In this document: positions 13,392 to 20,931 of the stretch, piece by piece
Numbering within the stretch: position 1 is the first letter of the stretch
How the letters are laid out: each line of letters starts with the position of its first letter
Source: Clostridia bacterium
GTDB taxonomy: Bacteria; Bacillota; Clostridia; Christensenellales; Aristaeellaceae
DNA length: 27,615 nt
Direction of reading: 5' to 3'
NCBI GenBank assembly: GCA_900759005.1
Contig: CAAEUQ010000008.1
Coordinates: forward strand, 1-27,615
Made by a program: the position numbers and the translations under genes
The notes under the pieces: generated by a model
Told to the model about the DNA's origin: nothing
The model's database searches: none
The model's input: only the letters and a program-made list of their open reading frames with translations

Positions 13392-13478
13392 ATGAAGCAG
13401 AGAATCGTTCATAAATTACAGCTCCTCGGATTGACCGCGCTCATACTTTTCGTCTTTGGCATTCTTTCAAAAACTTAG
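13392..13478 (+). CDS. Possible 28-residue single-helix membrane peptide
   Basis: A short open frame 19 bases after the flavodoxin gene encodes a basic start (MKQRIVHK) followed by one hydrophobic helix (LLGLTALILFVFGIL) and a short tail. The composition resembles real bacterial micro-membrane proteins. However, the only Shine-Dalgarno-like AAAGG is about 15 bases upstream, so translation is doubtful. No function can be named. Confidence 0.3.
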   Translation: MKQRIVHKLQLLGLTALILFVFGILSKT

Positions 13479-13612
13479 CAAAACCAGTGATGCGGGGCGT
13501 TCCCAACCTCCTTCTTCCTTGCTTCGATGCTCAGAAAACTTCCACCCCAACTTCTTACTTTGAACGCTGCAACCAACCAACCCATCCACGGGAACATACG
13601 CATACTGTTTGC

Positions 13613-13650
13613 CACTCGCCGGCTCCGTCATCAGCCGGCGAGTGTTTGTA
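13613..13650 (+). terminator. Strong hairpin, probable terminator of the DUF3793-flavodoxin transcript
   Basis: A perfect 12-bp stem (13613-13624 with 13633-13644), 8-base loop, followed by TTTGT. It is 240 bases past the flavodoxin stop. The stretch 13479-13612 between them has no gene; its plus strand is poor in G and rich in C and T. Confidence 0.7.
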
Positions 13651-13654
13651 AGGC

Positions 13655-13687
13655 TTGACTTTAGGGGAAGAATGTGTTAATCTAAAG
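13655..13687 (+). promoter_or_regulatory. Promoter of the DtxR-family gene with a palindrome across it
   Basis: TTGACT (13655-13660), 17 bases, TAATCT (13678-13683; a poor -10). The pair CTTTAG (13659-13664) and CTAAAG (13682-13687) forms an inverted repeat spanning the promoter, a possible autoregulatory site. Its arms differ from the GTTAG/CTAAC sites in spacing. Confidence 0.45.
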
Positions 13688-13706
13688 AGAGAAAGCAGGT
13701 GAATCA

Positions 13707-14081
13707 ATGCGAATACTGGAATCGTCCGAAGATTATCTCGAGGCCATGCTCATGATGAAGGAGCAGCACGGCTATATCCGCTCGATTGATATTGCCGTGG
13801 AGCTGGGCGTTACGAAGCCCAGCGTCAGCTATGCGACGAAGCGTCTGCGCGAGAACGGCTATATCACGATGGATAAAGAGGGTCTGATTACGCTGACCGA
13901 CAAGGGCATGGAGGTCGCCACCCGCATTTACGAGCGGCATAAAATGCTGACCCACTATTTCATGTTTCTCGGCGTGGACGAGGAAACCGCGCGCGAAGAC
14001 GCCTGCAAAGTCGAGCACGATCTGAGCCAGCAGACCTACGAAGCGCTCAAGCGCCATGCCGAAAAGGAACAGGAAAAATAA
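13707..14081 (+). CDS. DtxR/MntR-family metal-dependent repressor
   Basis: A 124-residue repressor with an N-terminal winged helix (IDIAVELGVTKPSVSYATKRL, then GYITMDKEGLITLTDKG) and a helical metal-binding/dimerisation domain; no C-terminal SH3 domain, as in MntR. By eye the primary site is Asp9, Glu12, His78, Cys100, Glu103 and His104. Cys100 with Glu103-His104 follows the DtxR iron pattern (Cys102-x-x-Glu105-His106), whereas Asp9-x-x-Glu12 follows MntR. Iron sensing therefore seems more likely than manganese. It is transcribed alone and is the best local candidate to bind the repeats between feo and flavodoxin. Confidence 0.9.
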   Translation: MRILESSEDYLEAMLMMKEQHGYIRSIDIAVELGVTKPSVSYATKRLRENGYITMDKEGLITLTDKGMEVATRIYERHKMLTHYFMFLGVDEETAREDACKVEHDLSQQTYEALKRHAEKEQEK

Positions 14082-14093
14082 GAAAGCGAAATC

Positions 14094-14129
14094 AAAAGGG
14101 CACGGGATTGTATTCACCCGTGTCCTTTT
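14094..14129 (+). terminator. Terminator of the DtxR-family gene (left border of the A+T-rich patch)
   Basis: A 13-bp stem AAAAGGGCACGGG/CCCGTGTCCTTTT (one wobble) with a 10-base loop, 12 bases after the stop. The A/T arms make it work in both directions. Its reverse complement closely resembles the element at 15207-15241. Confidence 0.92.
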
Positions 14130-14323
14130 CATATTTCAAGTTGCATGAAACCTGAGCGAGTAGATTTATGAGACGCTCAAGTGCAATGACGAAGGAGCAT
14201 ATGGGAAATAAAGACAGGAAGGAGTCACCATACGGCGATCACTTTTGCAATAAAAGGCGATTGAAAATGGATATACATTTTGTGCTGAATTAACGAAACA
14301 GAAATCGAATGGAAAATATAATA

Positions 14324-14332
14324 TGATATAAT
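14324..14332 (+). promoter_or_regulatory. Extended -10 promoter of the zinc-ribbon gene
   Basis: TGA precedes a perfect TATAAT (14327-14332) in an A+T-rich stretch; no good -35 is seen 17 bases upstream. The start codon is 75 bases on. The rest of 14130-14380 holds no gene I can support. Confidence 0.5.
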
Positions 14333-14407
14333 ACAAACATGAATGTATTGTATGCGATTAGATAAATTAATTTTTAACCGATGCCTACGAAGAAAGGGAT
14401 GATAAAT

Positions 14408-15199
14408 ATGACTCCGAAATTGATTAACTGTTGTCTGTGTGGACATACGGTAGCTACCAATGCGAATTGTTGCCCGTATTGTGGCAATAGGGAGTTTATT
14501 TCAGATGCACAAAGGAAAATTTTAAGGCAAGAATATGAAAGGGAGGTACATAGAACAGAAGAACGGCAGTTAAAAGAAGGACAGGATTTGTGTTCGCGTA
14601 TTAGAAGTAAAATCAGGGCAAAAGGCAAGCTGTTTTCAGGGAGAATTGTTCAGACGACTGTTGGAAGGATCGACAGTTGGTATTCGCCCAGTAAGCATGA
14701 GTACAAATACTTTCTCGATGGTGATAGCCATCAGAATTTCATACGAAAGAATAGACTGGACGAGGAAGATTATAAGGATTTGCCAGCTTATATCATTTTA
14801 CCATACGGAGAACACGAAGTCAGCATTTGCGTTTCACGATATGGAAAAAAATACGATGATGAAGAATATCGGAAGTATGTGAAGTATACAAAGCGCTTTA
14901 CTGTTTCGCGCGACGATATAGATTTTATTTGCATTGATGCCTTTGTACATTTTGAAAGCCGGTGCGGTTTTCTCTCTGAATACTGTAGCGATAGTTTTCG
15001 AAAGTTTGAAGTTCGCGAATCGAAGTTCAATTTTGAACATAACATTGAGATAGAAAGAGAAAAAAAGAGTTACATGTTCTTCCCTGCTGGTGGCATTGAA
15101 GAAATTTATTATTTAGCCGAATTGGTGGGGGAATCATTGCCTAATAGATCTGAGTTTCGCAAACTTTTCATCCCACAAAGCTCTGAAAGGAGTTATTGA
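14408..15199 (+). CDS. Orphan protein with N-terminal zinc ribbon
   Basis: A 263-residue protein I do not recognise. The N-terminus is a clear zinc ribbon with ligands Cys8, Cys11, Cys22 and Cys25 (CCLCGH ... CCPYCG). Next is a charged helical stretch (about 34-65), then a soluble region rich in Tyr, Asp, Glu and Lys without membrane segments. No catalytic motif is evident. Base composition is much richer in A+T than the neighbours, pointing to recent acquisition. GAAAGGG nine bases before the ATG at 14408 sets the start; in-frame ATGs at 14381 and 14399 are less well placed. It stands alone between two related terminators. It could be a defence, stress or mobile-element cargo protein, but nothing in the sequence decides this. 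Confidence 0.75.
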   Translation: MTPKLINCCLCGHTVATNANCCPYCGNREFISDAQRKILRQEYEREVHRTEERQLKEGQDLCSRIRSKIRAKGKLFSGRIVQTTVGRIDSWYSPSKHEYKYFLDGDSHQNFIRKNRLDEEDYKDLPAYIILPYGEHEVSICVSRYGKKYDDEEYRKYVKYTKRFTVSRDDIDFICIDAFVHFESRCGFLSEYCSDSFRKFEVRESKFNFEHNIEIEREKKSYMFFPAGGIEEIYYLAELVGESLPNRSEFRKLFIPQSSERSY

Positions 15200-15206
15200 T
15201 AAAAGT

Positions 15207-15241
15207 AAAAGGGCACGGGTGAATGATCTCCGCGCCCTTTT
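15207..15241. terminator. Bidirectional terminator between convergent genes (right border of the A+T-rich patch)
   Basis: AAAAGGGC-A-CGG pairs with CCG-C-GCCCTTTT, an 8+3 bp stem with one mismatch and A/T tails on both sides. It lies 7 bases after the zinc-ribbon gene and 5 bases after the acetyltransferase stop, serving both. Confidence 0.85.
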
Positions 15242-15246
15242 GACAT

Positions 15247-16395
15247 TCAGAACGTATCCGCGGACGAAAAATACATCGGCAGCGGGAGCCAGTCGTGGAA
15301 AATCCGGTCGCGGTAGAACGCGCTTTCCACGCCGAACAGCGCGCGGATCGCTTCCATTTCGCTCAGAACGCGGTCGGGCGCCGCGTTTGTCGGACTTACG
15401 CTCGCTTTGCCGTCCTTGACGGCGAGCGCATAGGTCGCGTTTCCGATGGTCAGCACGGTTTCGCCGTCTTCCAGATCGGCGTATTCCGCCTTCAGCGAAA
15501 GCGTGGCGGAAAGCACGTGCGCCCAGTTCAGCACGCGAATGCACTCCTGCGGAACGAGCTGAACGCGTTCGGCGAATGCGCCGAGCTTCGCCGCGCGCTC
15601 GGTCTCATACGGCGCGACGGAAAGCGTAAACGCGGTCATGCCGTCCTCGCGGAACAGCGCTTTGATTACCTGGGGGAGATCGCCTTCGTTTTTCAAACCA
15701 AGCTCGCCAATATGCCCCTCCAGACGCGGCTTCGACGCGCCGCCCATGACGTAGCCGATCGGCGTTTCGCCATCGCGGATGACGCGCATACGGCTTTCCC
15801 ATGAATGCATGACGTCCAGAAACGCGTCCCGCGGGCGGTCGCAGACGATTTTCCGCGCGTTCGCCAGCTTCCAACAGAAATCCATGCCGCGGGGATCGGA
15901 ATCGGTAAGCTCGGTAAAGCGAATTGCGGAATCGTCGATTTCCCGCAGCGCGTGGCGCACGTTCGTCTCCGTGATCGTATACGCCGCGGCGACGCCGGCG
16001 CATTCGAATCCGAAATAGCCGTAGCGCTGCCGGAGACCGCCGAGCGCGAGCAGATCGAATTCACGCTCCTGCGCGTCGTCGAGCATCATTTGCATCAGAT
16101 GCTTCATATGTCCCTCGCCGCGCGCATACGGATGAACGGACACCGTGCCGACGAAACCGATCCGGAGCGTTTCGCCGCCCATGCGCATCTGCATCGGGCG
16201 ATCGGCGACCATCGCGCGGATGTGCCCGTCCTCACGGCAGGCGAGATAATGAACCGCTTCGCCGAGCACATGGTCGGCGTATTCCTTCGGGAGCAGCTTC
16301 TTGAAATCGTGCGGTCGGTGCGCCTGGGAAAACACGTAATTGGCGAAATCAATCGCGTCCTCGCGATCCGCCGGCGTTGCGATGCGATAATCCAT
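15247..16395 (-). CDS. GNAT-family N-acetyltransferase, Eis-like
   Basis: A 382-residue acetyltransferase using acetyl-CoA. The N-terminal GNAT domain has the Eis-like acetyl-CoA loop GFVGTVSVHPYARGEGHMKHL (about 80-100) and the following ALGGLRQRYGYFGFECAG. The long C-terminal part matches the Eis architecture of a second GNAT-like fold plus an SCP2-like domain, about 400 residues in the family. Eis relatives acetylate amines of aminoglycosides or peptides; the natural substrate here is unknown. The open frame extends upstream into the proS region, but AAAGGAG five bases before the ATG at 16393-16395 sets the start. The proS terminator ends only 13 bases before this start, leaving no room for a promoter. 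Confidence 0.8.
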   Translation of the reverse strand: MDYRIATPADREDAIDFANYVFSQAHRPHDFKKLLPKEYADHVLGEAVHYLACREDGHIRAMVADRPMQMRMGGETLRIGFVGTVSVHPYARGEGHMKHLMQMMLDDAQEREFDLLALGGLRQRYGYFGFECAGVAAAYTITETNVRHALREIDDSAIRFTELTDSDPRGMDFCWKLANARKIVCDRPRDAFLDVMHSWESRMRVIRDGETPIGYVMGGASKPRLEGHIGELGLKNEGDLPQVIKALFREDGMTAFTLSVAPYETERAAKLGAFAERVQLVPQECIRVLNWAHVLSATLSLKAEYADLEDGETVLTIGNATYALAVKDGKASVSPTNAAPDRVLSEMEAIRALFGVESAFYRDRIFHDWLPLPMYFSSADTF

Positions 16396-16408
16396 ATTCT
16401 CTCTCCTT

Positions 16409-16438
16409 TCAAAAAATGCGCCCGGGGAAACCGGACGC
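16409..16438 (-). terminator. Terminator of proS, next to the acetyltransferase ribosome-binding site
   Basis: ATGCG-C-CCGG pairs with CCGG-A-CGCAT around GGAAA, followed on the minus strand by TTTTTT and then GAAAGGAG, the next gene's ribosome-binding site. Confidence 0.85.
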
Positions 16439-16448
16439 ATATTTGCTT

Positions 16449-18176
16449 TTACAGCCTGCAATCGAGCTTTGCCAGCTCGCTGACAACGTAATCGTATACG
16501 AAATCGACCGCTTCGGCGATTTCCTTTTTCTCGTTCATGGATTTGTCGCGCGTCGAGATTTCGATCGTGCCGTTCTTCAGTCCCTTGGGGCTGACGACCA
16601 CGCGCACCGGAACGCCGAACAGATCCGCATCCGAGAACATGACGCCCGCGCTGACCGGACGATCGTCCCACAGCACTTCCACGCCGCGCTTCGTCAGCTC
16701 GTCGTAAATCTTCTGGCTCATTTCGGCGACCTCGGGGTTATCCGCGCGCAGCGAGCAGATCTGAACGTGCCACGGCGCGATCGAGATCGGCCAGATCGGG
16801 CCGTAATCGTCGCGATGCGCTTCGCAGACGCTGGCGGCAAGACGGCCCACGCCGATGCCGTAGCAGCCCATGATCGGGTTCTTGAGCGATCCGTCCGCGT
16901 CGACATAGGTCATGTTCATCGTTTCGGTATATTTCTTGCCGAGCTGGAAGATGTTGCCGACCTCGATGCCGCGGGAGGTGTAAATGCTCTTCTTGCCGCA
17001 GACCGGGCAAATGCCGCCGTCGTAAGCCTTCGCAATATCGACGTATTCCACCTCGCCCATTTCACGCGGAATGTTGAAGCCGATGTAGTGCATACCGGTT
17101 TCGTTTGCGCCGGTCGCTACCCAGTTGAGCTCCTTCAGAGATGCGTCGTAAACCACGCGCACGTCCTCCGGCAGTCCCTTCGGGCCGATGAAGCCGGGGG
17201 TCAGACCGCTGTCTTCCGTGATTTCCGCGGCGTGAATTTCGCTCTTTAAGTAATTGCGCAGCTTCGTTTCGTTCACGTCCAGATCGCCGCGCAGGAATGC
17301 GACGACGTATTTGTCCGTCAAATTCTCCTGATACACGACAGCCTTGCAGGTCGCGGTGGCGGGAATCTTCAGGAATGCGCAGAGATCCTCGATCGTCTTT
17401 TCATGAGGCGTGGGCACCTTCTGAAGCTCGGCGATTTCGCCGGGCTCGCCGTGGACAATGCAGGGCGCGGCTTCCATATTTGCGCGGTAATCGCATTCAT
17501 GGCACAGCACGATCGTGTCCTCGCCGACGGGCGTGAGCAGCATATATTCATGGCTGACCTTGCCGCCCATCATGCCGCTGTCGGACGCGACGGCCACGAC
17601 CTCGGGCACGCCCGCGCGCCTGTAAATGCGGTTGTAGGCCTCGTAGCAGATTTTGTAATAGCGCTCCAGATCCTCCTGCGAGGTATGGAAGGAATATGCG
17701 TCCTTCATCGTGAATTCGCGAACGCGGATCAGGCCGCCGCGGCAGCGGGGCTCGTCGCGGAATTTGGTCTGAATCTGATAGATCATGAACGGATACTGCG
17801 TGTAGGAATCCATCAGTCCGCGCGCAAAATGCACGGCAGCTTCCTCGTGGGTCATGCCGAGCACCATGTCCTGGCCGGAGCGGTCCTGAAAGCGCAAAAG
17901 CTCGCTGCCGATCGAATCGTAGCGGCCGGATTCGCGCCACATCGTTGCCGGCATCGCAACCGGGAACAGAACCTCCTGGCCGCCGATCGCGTCCATTTCT
18001 TCGCGCATGATCTTTTCGATTTTGGAGGTGATTCGCTTCGTAATCGGCGCGAGCGTGAAAATGCCGTTGCCCACGGGCTTGATATAACCGCCGCGCATCA
18101 TCAGCGCCTGGCTGGCGATCTGGCAATCGGCGGGCGTTTCCTTGTAGCGTTTGGAGACGAGATTCCTGACTTTCAT
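16449..18176 (-). CDS. proS: Prolyl-tRNA synthetase (bacterial type, with editing insert)
   Basis: Charges tRNA-Pro with proline. The 575-residue length fits the bacterial class IIa enzyme with the INS editing domain between motifs 2 and 3. Motif 2 is in TKFRDEPRCRGGLIRVREF and motif 3 in CYGIGVGRLAAS; the C-terminal anticodon-binding domain runs from about WPISIAPWHVQI to the end. The open frame continues upstream into the leader, but CAAGGAGAG about eight bases before the ATG at 18174-18176 and the family N-terminus (KVRNLVSKRYKETPAD) set the start. It has its own promoter and a T-box leader, so uncharged tRNA-Pro should switch it on. Confidence 0.97.
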   Translation of the reverse strand: MKVRNLVSKRYKETPADCQIASQALMMRGGYIKPVGNGIFTLAPITKRITSKIEKIMREEMDAIGGQEVLFPVAMPATMWRESGRYDSIGSELLRFQDRSGQDMVLGMTHEEAAVHFARGLMDSYTQYPFMIYQIQTKFRDEPRCRGGLIRVREFTMKDAYSFHTSQEDLERYYKICYEAYNRIYRRAGVPEVVAVASDSGMMGGKVSHEYMLLTPVGEDTIVLCHECDYRANMEAAPCIVHGEPGEIAELQKVPTPHEKTIEDLCAFLKIPATATCKAVVYQENLTDKYVVAFLRGDLDVNETKLRNYLKSEIHAAEITEDSGLTPGFIGPKGLPEDVRVVYDASLKELNWVATGANETGMHYIGFNIPREMGEVEYVDIAKAYDGGICPVCGKKSIYTSRGIEVGNIFQLGKKYTETMNMTYVDADGSLKNPIMGCYGIGVGRLAASVCEAHRDDYGPIWPISIAPWHVQICSLRADNPEVAEMSQKIYDELTKRGVEVLWDDRPVSAGVMFSDADLFGVPVRVVVSPKGLKNGTIEISTRDKSMNEKKEIAEAVDFVYDYVVSELAKLDCRL

Positions 18177-18443
18177 GCTGATTCTCTCCTTGTTTGTCCT
18201 TGAAATGAAAAAAACTTCGCCCCTACGGTTTTGCAGGGGCGAAGGAATGCTTCGCGGTACCACCTTGCTTGGTGCTTTGCCGCCCTGTATCGGGAGCGCC
18301 CGGCGGGATTTCATTTGGCAATGCGTTCTCCCGCGCACTCCGGAGTCCGGAATTCATTCGCCGCCGCCGCGCGCCTTGCAGCCGAAAACGGGCGCGCTCT
18401 CTGAAGAACGGGTTCGCGATGGATTTTCTCCGTCATTGTGCAT
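18177..18443 (-). ncRNA. T-box riboswitch leader of proS (tRNA-Pro)
   Basis: On the minus strand the classic T-box AAGGTGGTACCGCG is at 18253-18266, with TGGT suited to the NCCA end of a tRNA with discriminator A. Downstream is the terminator, a 10-bp stem (18215-18224 with 18235-18244) followed by seven T (18208-18214). Upstream the Stem I region begins near ACAATGACGGAGAAA. A CCG triplet in ATTCCGGA (18348-18350 on the plus strand) is a plausible proline specifier, but I have not folded Stem I. Leader length is about 265 bases. Confidence 0.95.
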
Positions 18444-18449
18444 GGATTC

Positions 18450-18478
18450 ATTATAGCCGTTTTGCGGCGATTATGCAA
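18450..18478 (-). promoter_or_regulatory. Promoter of the proS T-box transcript
   Basis: Minus strand: TTGCAT (18473-18478), 17 bases, perfect TATAAT (18450-18455). The -35 lies inside the 3' end of the upstream acyltransferase gene, whose stop codon begins at 18471 on the plus-strand numbering. Confidence 0.9.
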
Positions 18479-19454
18479 GTGAAGATTTGGAGAAACGCCC
18501 GTTTCCCGCGAGCCACGGGCAGAAGCGGTCGATCAGAACCGCCGGCACATAGCACATCGCGCACGAAACGACCGCGACGATCAGCGCGAGCGGCAGGCAT
18601 TTGTTCAGCGGCGGCAGGTTCAGATACGCGCACATCTTCAGCAGAAACAGGTTCGAAAAGATGTGGAACACGTATACGACCAGCGAATTCCGTCCGAGCC
18701 ATGTAATTGCGCGCGGTGCGGGCAAATGCGGAAACAACGCGAACAGGAACAGAATGCCGATTGCCGAGGCGATCAGATTCAGCGGAAGGCAGCCCCAGAT
18801 ATCGAGGTTCACATCGATCTCCGCAACGCCCAAGCGCATTTCGAGAAACAGCGTAAGGCATTCGAGAATGCCGAGCGCCGCAATCCAGCCGGCGCCTACG
18901 CGCGTTTCATATTTGCGGCATCCGCGCCCGAGCATCGAAAACAGGCACATCAGCGCGACGCATTCCGGTCGCCACGGAAGCGGATTGCCCGTCCTGAGCG
19001 TAAGCGCGCCGATCAATCCGATTGCCGCCGTCGCCGCGATTCGCTGCCAGAGCTTCGGGAGCTTTACGAGGAAATACGTAACCAGCTCCGTAAAGAACAG
19101 GCACGGCAGGAACCAGAAGAGCTCGCCTTCGAGCAGGCGCGTGAATTCGCTTTTGAATACGGAAAGCGGCGAGCGGCGATCGACCCAATAATAGCCCGCC
19201 ATCAGAAGCGGCAAGAGCAGAACGCCCAGCGCGAAATACGGAATCATCAGGCGCTTGAATTTATCCCACGCGAACGTCTTGAACGGGCGCTGTTCATTTT
19301 CGCGGAACAGATAGCCCGAAATCGCGAAAAACAGCGGAATTTTTACCTGCGACGTGAGCAAAAGAAAATCGCCGTCGTTCATGTGTCCTGCAACCACCAG
19401 GTAAATCGCCAGCGCGCGCAGCGCGTCGACCCAGCCTTTACGCTCCCGTGCCAT
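18471..19454 (-). CDS. Membrane acyltransferase (acyltransferase 3 family), second of a pair
   Basis: A 327-residue polytopic protein of the acyltransferase-3 family, which moves acetyl or other acyl groups onto cell-surface sugars. The N-terminal signature is WVDALRALAIYLVVAGH (His23 in the usual catalytic place), followed by KIPLFFAISGYLFREN. About ten hydrophobic segments follow, and the C-terminus carries NSLVVYVFHIFSNLFLLK. Its start overlaps the stop of the upstream paralogue by 17 bases, so the two are translationally coupled. The acceptor is unknown; no glycosyltransferase lies nearby. Confidence 0.88.
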   Translation of the reverse strand: MARERKGWVDALRALAIYLVVAGHMNDGDFLLLTSQVKIPLFFAISGYLFRENEQRPFKTFAWDKFKRLMIPYFALGVLLLPLLMAGYYWVDRRSPLSVFKSEFTRLLEGELFWFLPCLFFTELVTYFLVKLPKLWQRIAATAAIGLIGALTLRTGNPLPWRPECVALMCLFSMLGRGCRKYETRVGAGWIAALGILECLTLFLEMRLGVAEIDVNLDIWGCLPLNLIASAIGILFLFALFPHLPAPRAITWLGRNSLVVYVFHIFSNLFLLKMCAYLNLPPLNKCLPLALIVAVVSCAMCYVPAVLIDRFCPWLAGNGRFSKSSLA

Positions 19455-20430
19455 TCGTTTTCCTCCGTTTCCCTGCCATCCACGGGCAGAAGCGGTCGAT
19501 CAAAGTTGCGGGAATGAAGCAGAGCGCGATCGAAATCGCCGAAATCAGCAGCGCGAGCGGCAGAAAATCCGAGGGATCCGGAAGAGAGAGCCGCGAAGCG
19601 ATTTTGCAGATTGCGACCACAGGGTAATCGTGAAACAGGTAAATGACCAGCGTGTTCCTGCCGATCCAGAGCATCGCGCGCGAATCCGGCAGCCGCGGAA
19701 ACAGCATGAACAGAAACGCCACGCACGTAAGCCCCGTGATCATATTCAGCGGAAGCGACGCGTAAACATCGTTATTTACGTCGATCTGGAAGCGGTTTAT
19801 GCGAATCTGGATAAAAAGCAGCGCCGCCGCAAGCGCGCCGAGGACGCCGATCGCGCCCCATGAGAAAGGCGAATCCTCCTTCCTTCGGGCAAACGCGCGG
19901 CCCAGCAGCGTAAACGGAAGCATGAACAGCGCCGCCTCCGGCCGCCACGGCAGGGGATTGCCCGGCCGCAGCAGGAGCGTGCCGACCGCCGTCGCCGCCG
20001 CGAAGGTAAGCATCCGCGGCACAATCGGGCGGATATGCCGAATTGCGTAAACGATCAGCTCGTTCAGAAACAGACACGGCAGATACCACACCAGATCGCC
20101 GCGCAGGATGGTTTTCAAATTCCACAGAAGCGAATCCATCGGCTTTTCGCCCGAATGAATGTGAAACGCCATGATGATCGGGATACTCACGATCGACAGC
20201 GCGAAATAGGGCGCCATCAGCCGCATGAACCGGTCGCGCGCGTATTCAAACGGCGAGCGGGTTTCGTTTTCGCGCAGAAGATAGCCCGAAACCGCGAAGA
20301 ACAGCGGCATCTTCACCGCCGCCGTCAGCGCGAAATACGTGTTCTCCGCCGTCGACGTATGACCGACGACGACTAAAATCATCGCCAGCGCGCGCAGCGA
20401 ATCGACCCAGTTTTTTCTCTTGCCGGGCAT
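19438..20430 (-). CDS. Membrane acyltransferase (acyltransferase 3 family), first of a pair
   Basis: A 330-residue paralogue of the following gene with the same layout: WVDSLRALAMILVVVGH at the N-terminus, KMPLFFAVSGYLLREN, about ten membrane segments, and NTLVIYLFHDYPVVAICK near the end. Similarity runs over the whole length, including the last residues (ALCFIPATLIDRFCPW here, AMCYVPAVLIDRFCPW in the partner), so the pair arose by tandem duplication. Likely O-acylation of a surface polysaccharide. It starts 12 bases after the one-TM protein gene. Confidence 0.88.
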   Translation of the reverse strand: MPGKRKNWVDSLRALAMILVVVGHTSTAENTYFALTAAVKMPLFFAVSGYLLRENETRSPFEYARDRFMRLMAPYFALSIVSIPIIMAFHIHSGEKPMDSLLWNLKTILRGDLVWYLPCLFLNELIVYAIRHIRPIVPRMLTFAAATAVGTLLLRPGNPLPWRPEAALFMLPFTLLGRAFARRKEDSPFSWGAIGVLGALAAALLFIQIRINRFQIDVNNDVYASLPLNMITGLTCVAFLFMLFPRLPDSRAMLWIGRNTLVIYLFHDYPVVAICKIASRLSLPDPSDFLPLALLISAISIALCFIPATLIDRFCPWMAGKRRKTNGTGA

Positions 20431-20442
20431 TCGAAACCTCCT

Positions 20443-20919
20443 TTAGTCGGAAGTAATCACTTCTTCATAGAAGAACGTATCGCTCAGACGGATTGCGGTC
20501 GCGGTCGAAGAGGCGCTTTTGTATTCGTAAGTCGCCGTTTCCGTCCAATCGGACACGTCCTGCGGGGGAACATACGCGCCGCTCGGCGCGTAAACGAGCG
20601 CGTGCGTGCGATCTGCGCTGCCGCTCTTCATGTAAAAGCGCGTCAGTTCGCCTTCGGTTTCGGTATAGACGATGTGATACGTCTCATACAGCGATTGAAC
20701 GGTCTCGGTTTCGGCGATGCCCGCCCACTGCTCGGCGTCCGCGCTGTTTTCGGCGAGCTGGATCAAAAGCGGCGAATGCTTCTTCGCCAGCTCCTCGGCG
20801 CGGCTGCGGTCGGTTACGGTGGGGTAGACCCATTTGCCGATCACGGACCACATCCCGATCAGCAGAATCAGATACAGCGCGATCGTGAGCATTGAGCGCA
20901 CCGCGGGATTTTTCTTCAT
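20443..20919 (-). CDS. One-TM extracytoplasmic protein of unknown function
   Basis: A 158-residue protein with a basic start, one membrane helix (MLTIALYLILLIGMWSVI, about 10-27) and an acidic, Tyr/Thr-rich outer region of about 125 residues. The helix could be an uncleaved signal anchor; no lipobox is present. I recognise no family. It sits 12 bases after the ACT-domain gene and 12 before the acyltransferase pair, so it is co-transcribed with both and may assist surface modification; that is a guess from position only. Confidence 0.7.
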   Translation of the reverse strand: MKKNPAVRSMLTIALYLILLIGMWSVIGKWVYPTVTDRSRAEELAKKHSPLLIQLAENSADAEQWAGIAETETVQSLYETYHIVYTETEGELTRFYMKSGSADRTHALVYAPSGAYVPPQDVSDWTETATYEYKSASSTATAIRLSDTFFYEEVITSD

Positions 20920-20931
20920 GTCCGCCTCCTG

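Noticed and set aside
16396..16671. N-terminal extension of the acetyltransferase frame
   Set aside because: It would read through the proS terminator and into the proS coding region; a good ribosome-binding site and the family N-terminus are at 16395.
18177..18338. N-terminal extension of the proS frame
   Set aside because: This stretch is the T-box leader, including its terminator.
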